From contig VCMS01000356.1 in assembly GCA_022539475.1 (NCBI GenBank), positions 1-53,990 on the forward strand: 53,990 nt of DNA, given 5' to 3'. The DNA is from Gracilaria domingensis (Eukaryota > Rhodophyta > Florideophyceae > Gracilariales > Gracilariaceae). Below, one piece after another: positions 53,930 to 53,990 of the stretch; positions within the stretch are counted from its first letter, which is position 1; every line of letters starts with the position of its first letter. The notes below the pieces were generated by a model that made no database searches, was not told the origin of the DNA, and saw nothing but the letters and a program-made list of their open reading frames with translations. The position numbers and the translations under genes were made by a program.

Positions 53930-53990
53930 AGCACAGATTTCTTTTCATTTTTCGTTGTGACACATTTTTATTCATATCTTATTACATATA
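53930..53990. other. AT-rich window end
   Basis: No gene; probable 3' flank of the zinc-finger fragment. Confidence 0.3.

Overview
The window looks like nuclear DNA of a microbial or algal eukaryote. Evidence: a GT-AG spliceosomal intron of 105 nt in a glycosyltransferase gene, a chromodomain-bearing Ty3/gypsy LTR retrotransposon, a KDZ-type (Plavaka-like) transposase, SET and C2H2 domains, monocistronic genes with wide spacers and no operon signals. The host group cannot be fixed from sequence alone. A red alga, oomycete or other gene-sparse protist fits; the rarity of introns argues against a typical animal, plant or mushroom genome.

Layout. (1) 0.27-4.55 kb: a ParB-like plus 2OG-Fe(II) dioxygenase protein, then a HAD-phosphatase-like protein lacking the catalytic nucleophile. 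(2) 4.45-9.76 kb and 23.34-28.62 kb: two 5.3-kb arms of a giant inverted repeat. Each carries a HAD phosphatase-like gene, a Rossmann (ketopantoate-reductase-like) gene, a ribulose-phosphate 3-epimerase fragment, an array of three long hairpins, and a coiled-coil gene. (3) 9.76-23.34 kb, between the arms: decaying unrelated genes, namely a CxxC/zipper protein, a catalase fragment, an RluA-type pseudouridine synthase, a GT61 glycosyltransferase, an ABHD5-like hydrolase and several unknowns. (4) 28.6-37.3 kb: a DNA amino-methyltransferase fused to a SET domain, a repeat-rich coiled-coil protein, and convergent to it a KDZ/Plavaka-like transposase. (5) 37.4-41.2 kb: palindromes, a 183-bp direct repeat, hairpins and a Myb/SANT-like coiled-coil gene. 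(6) 41.3-53.6 kb: one chromodomain Ty3/gypsy element with an extra antisense gene. (7) 53.6-53.99 kb: a C2H2 zinc-finger fragment.

The most interesting proposal is that the ParB/2OG dioxygenase, the DNA-methyltransferase-SET fusion, the coiled-coil partner and the KDZ transposase are one mobile cassette (inference). It would carry DNA and histone modification functions and was later split or bordered by the inverted repeat. TET/JBP-type dioxygenases accompanying KDZ transposases are known from fungi. A methyltransferase-SET fusion in the same neighbourhood would be new to me.

A second theme is decay. Many long frames here are interrupted only by isolated in-frame stops, mostly explainable as C-to-T or G-to-A changes, often with few or no indels. 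The KDZ transposase frame has five such stops in 3.3 kb and no frameshift. This resembles methylation- or RIP-like mutation of repeats, although sequencing error or recoding must be excluded.
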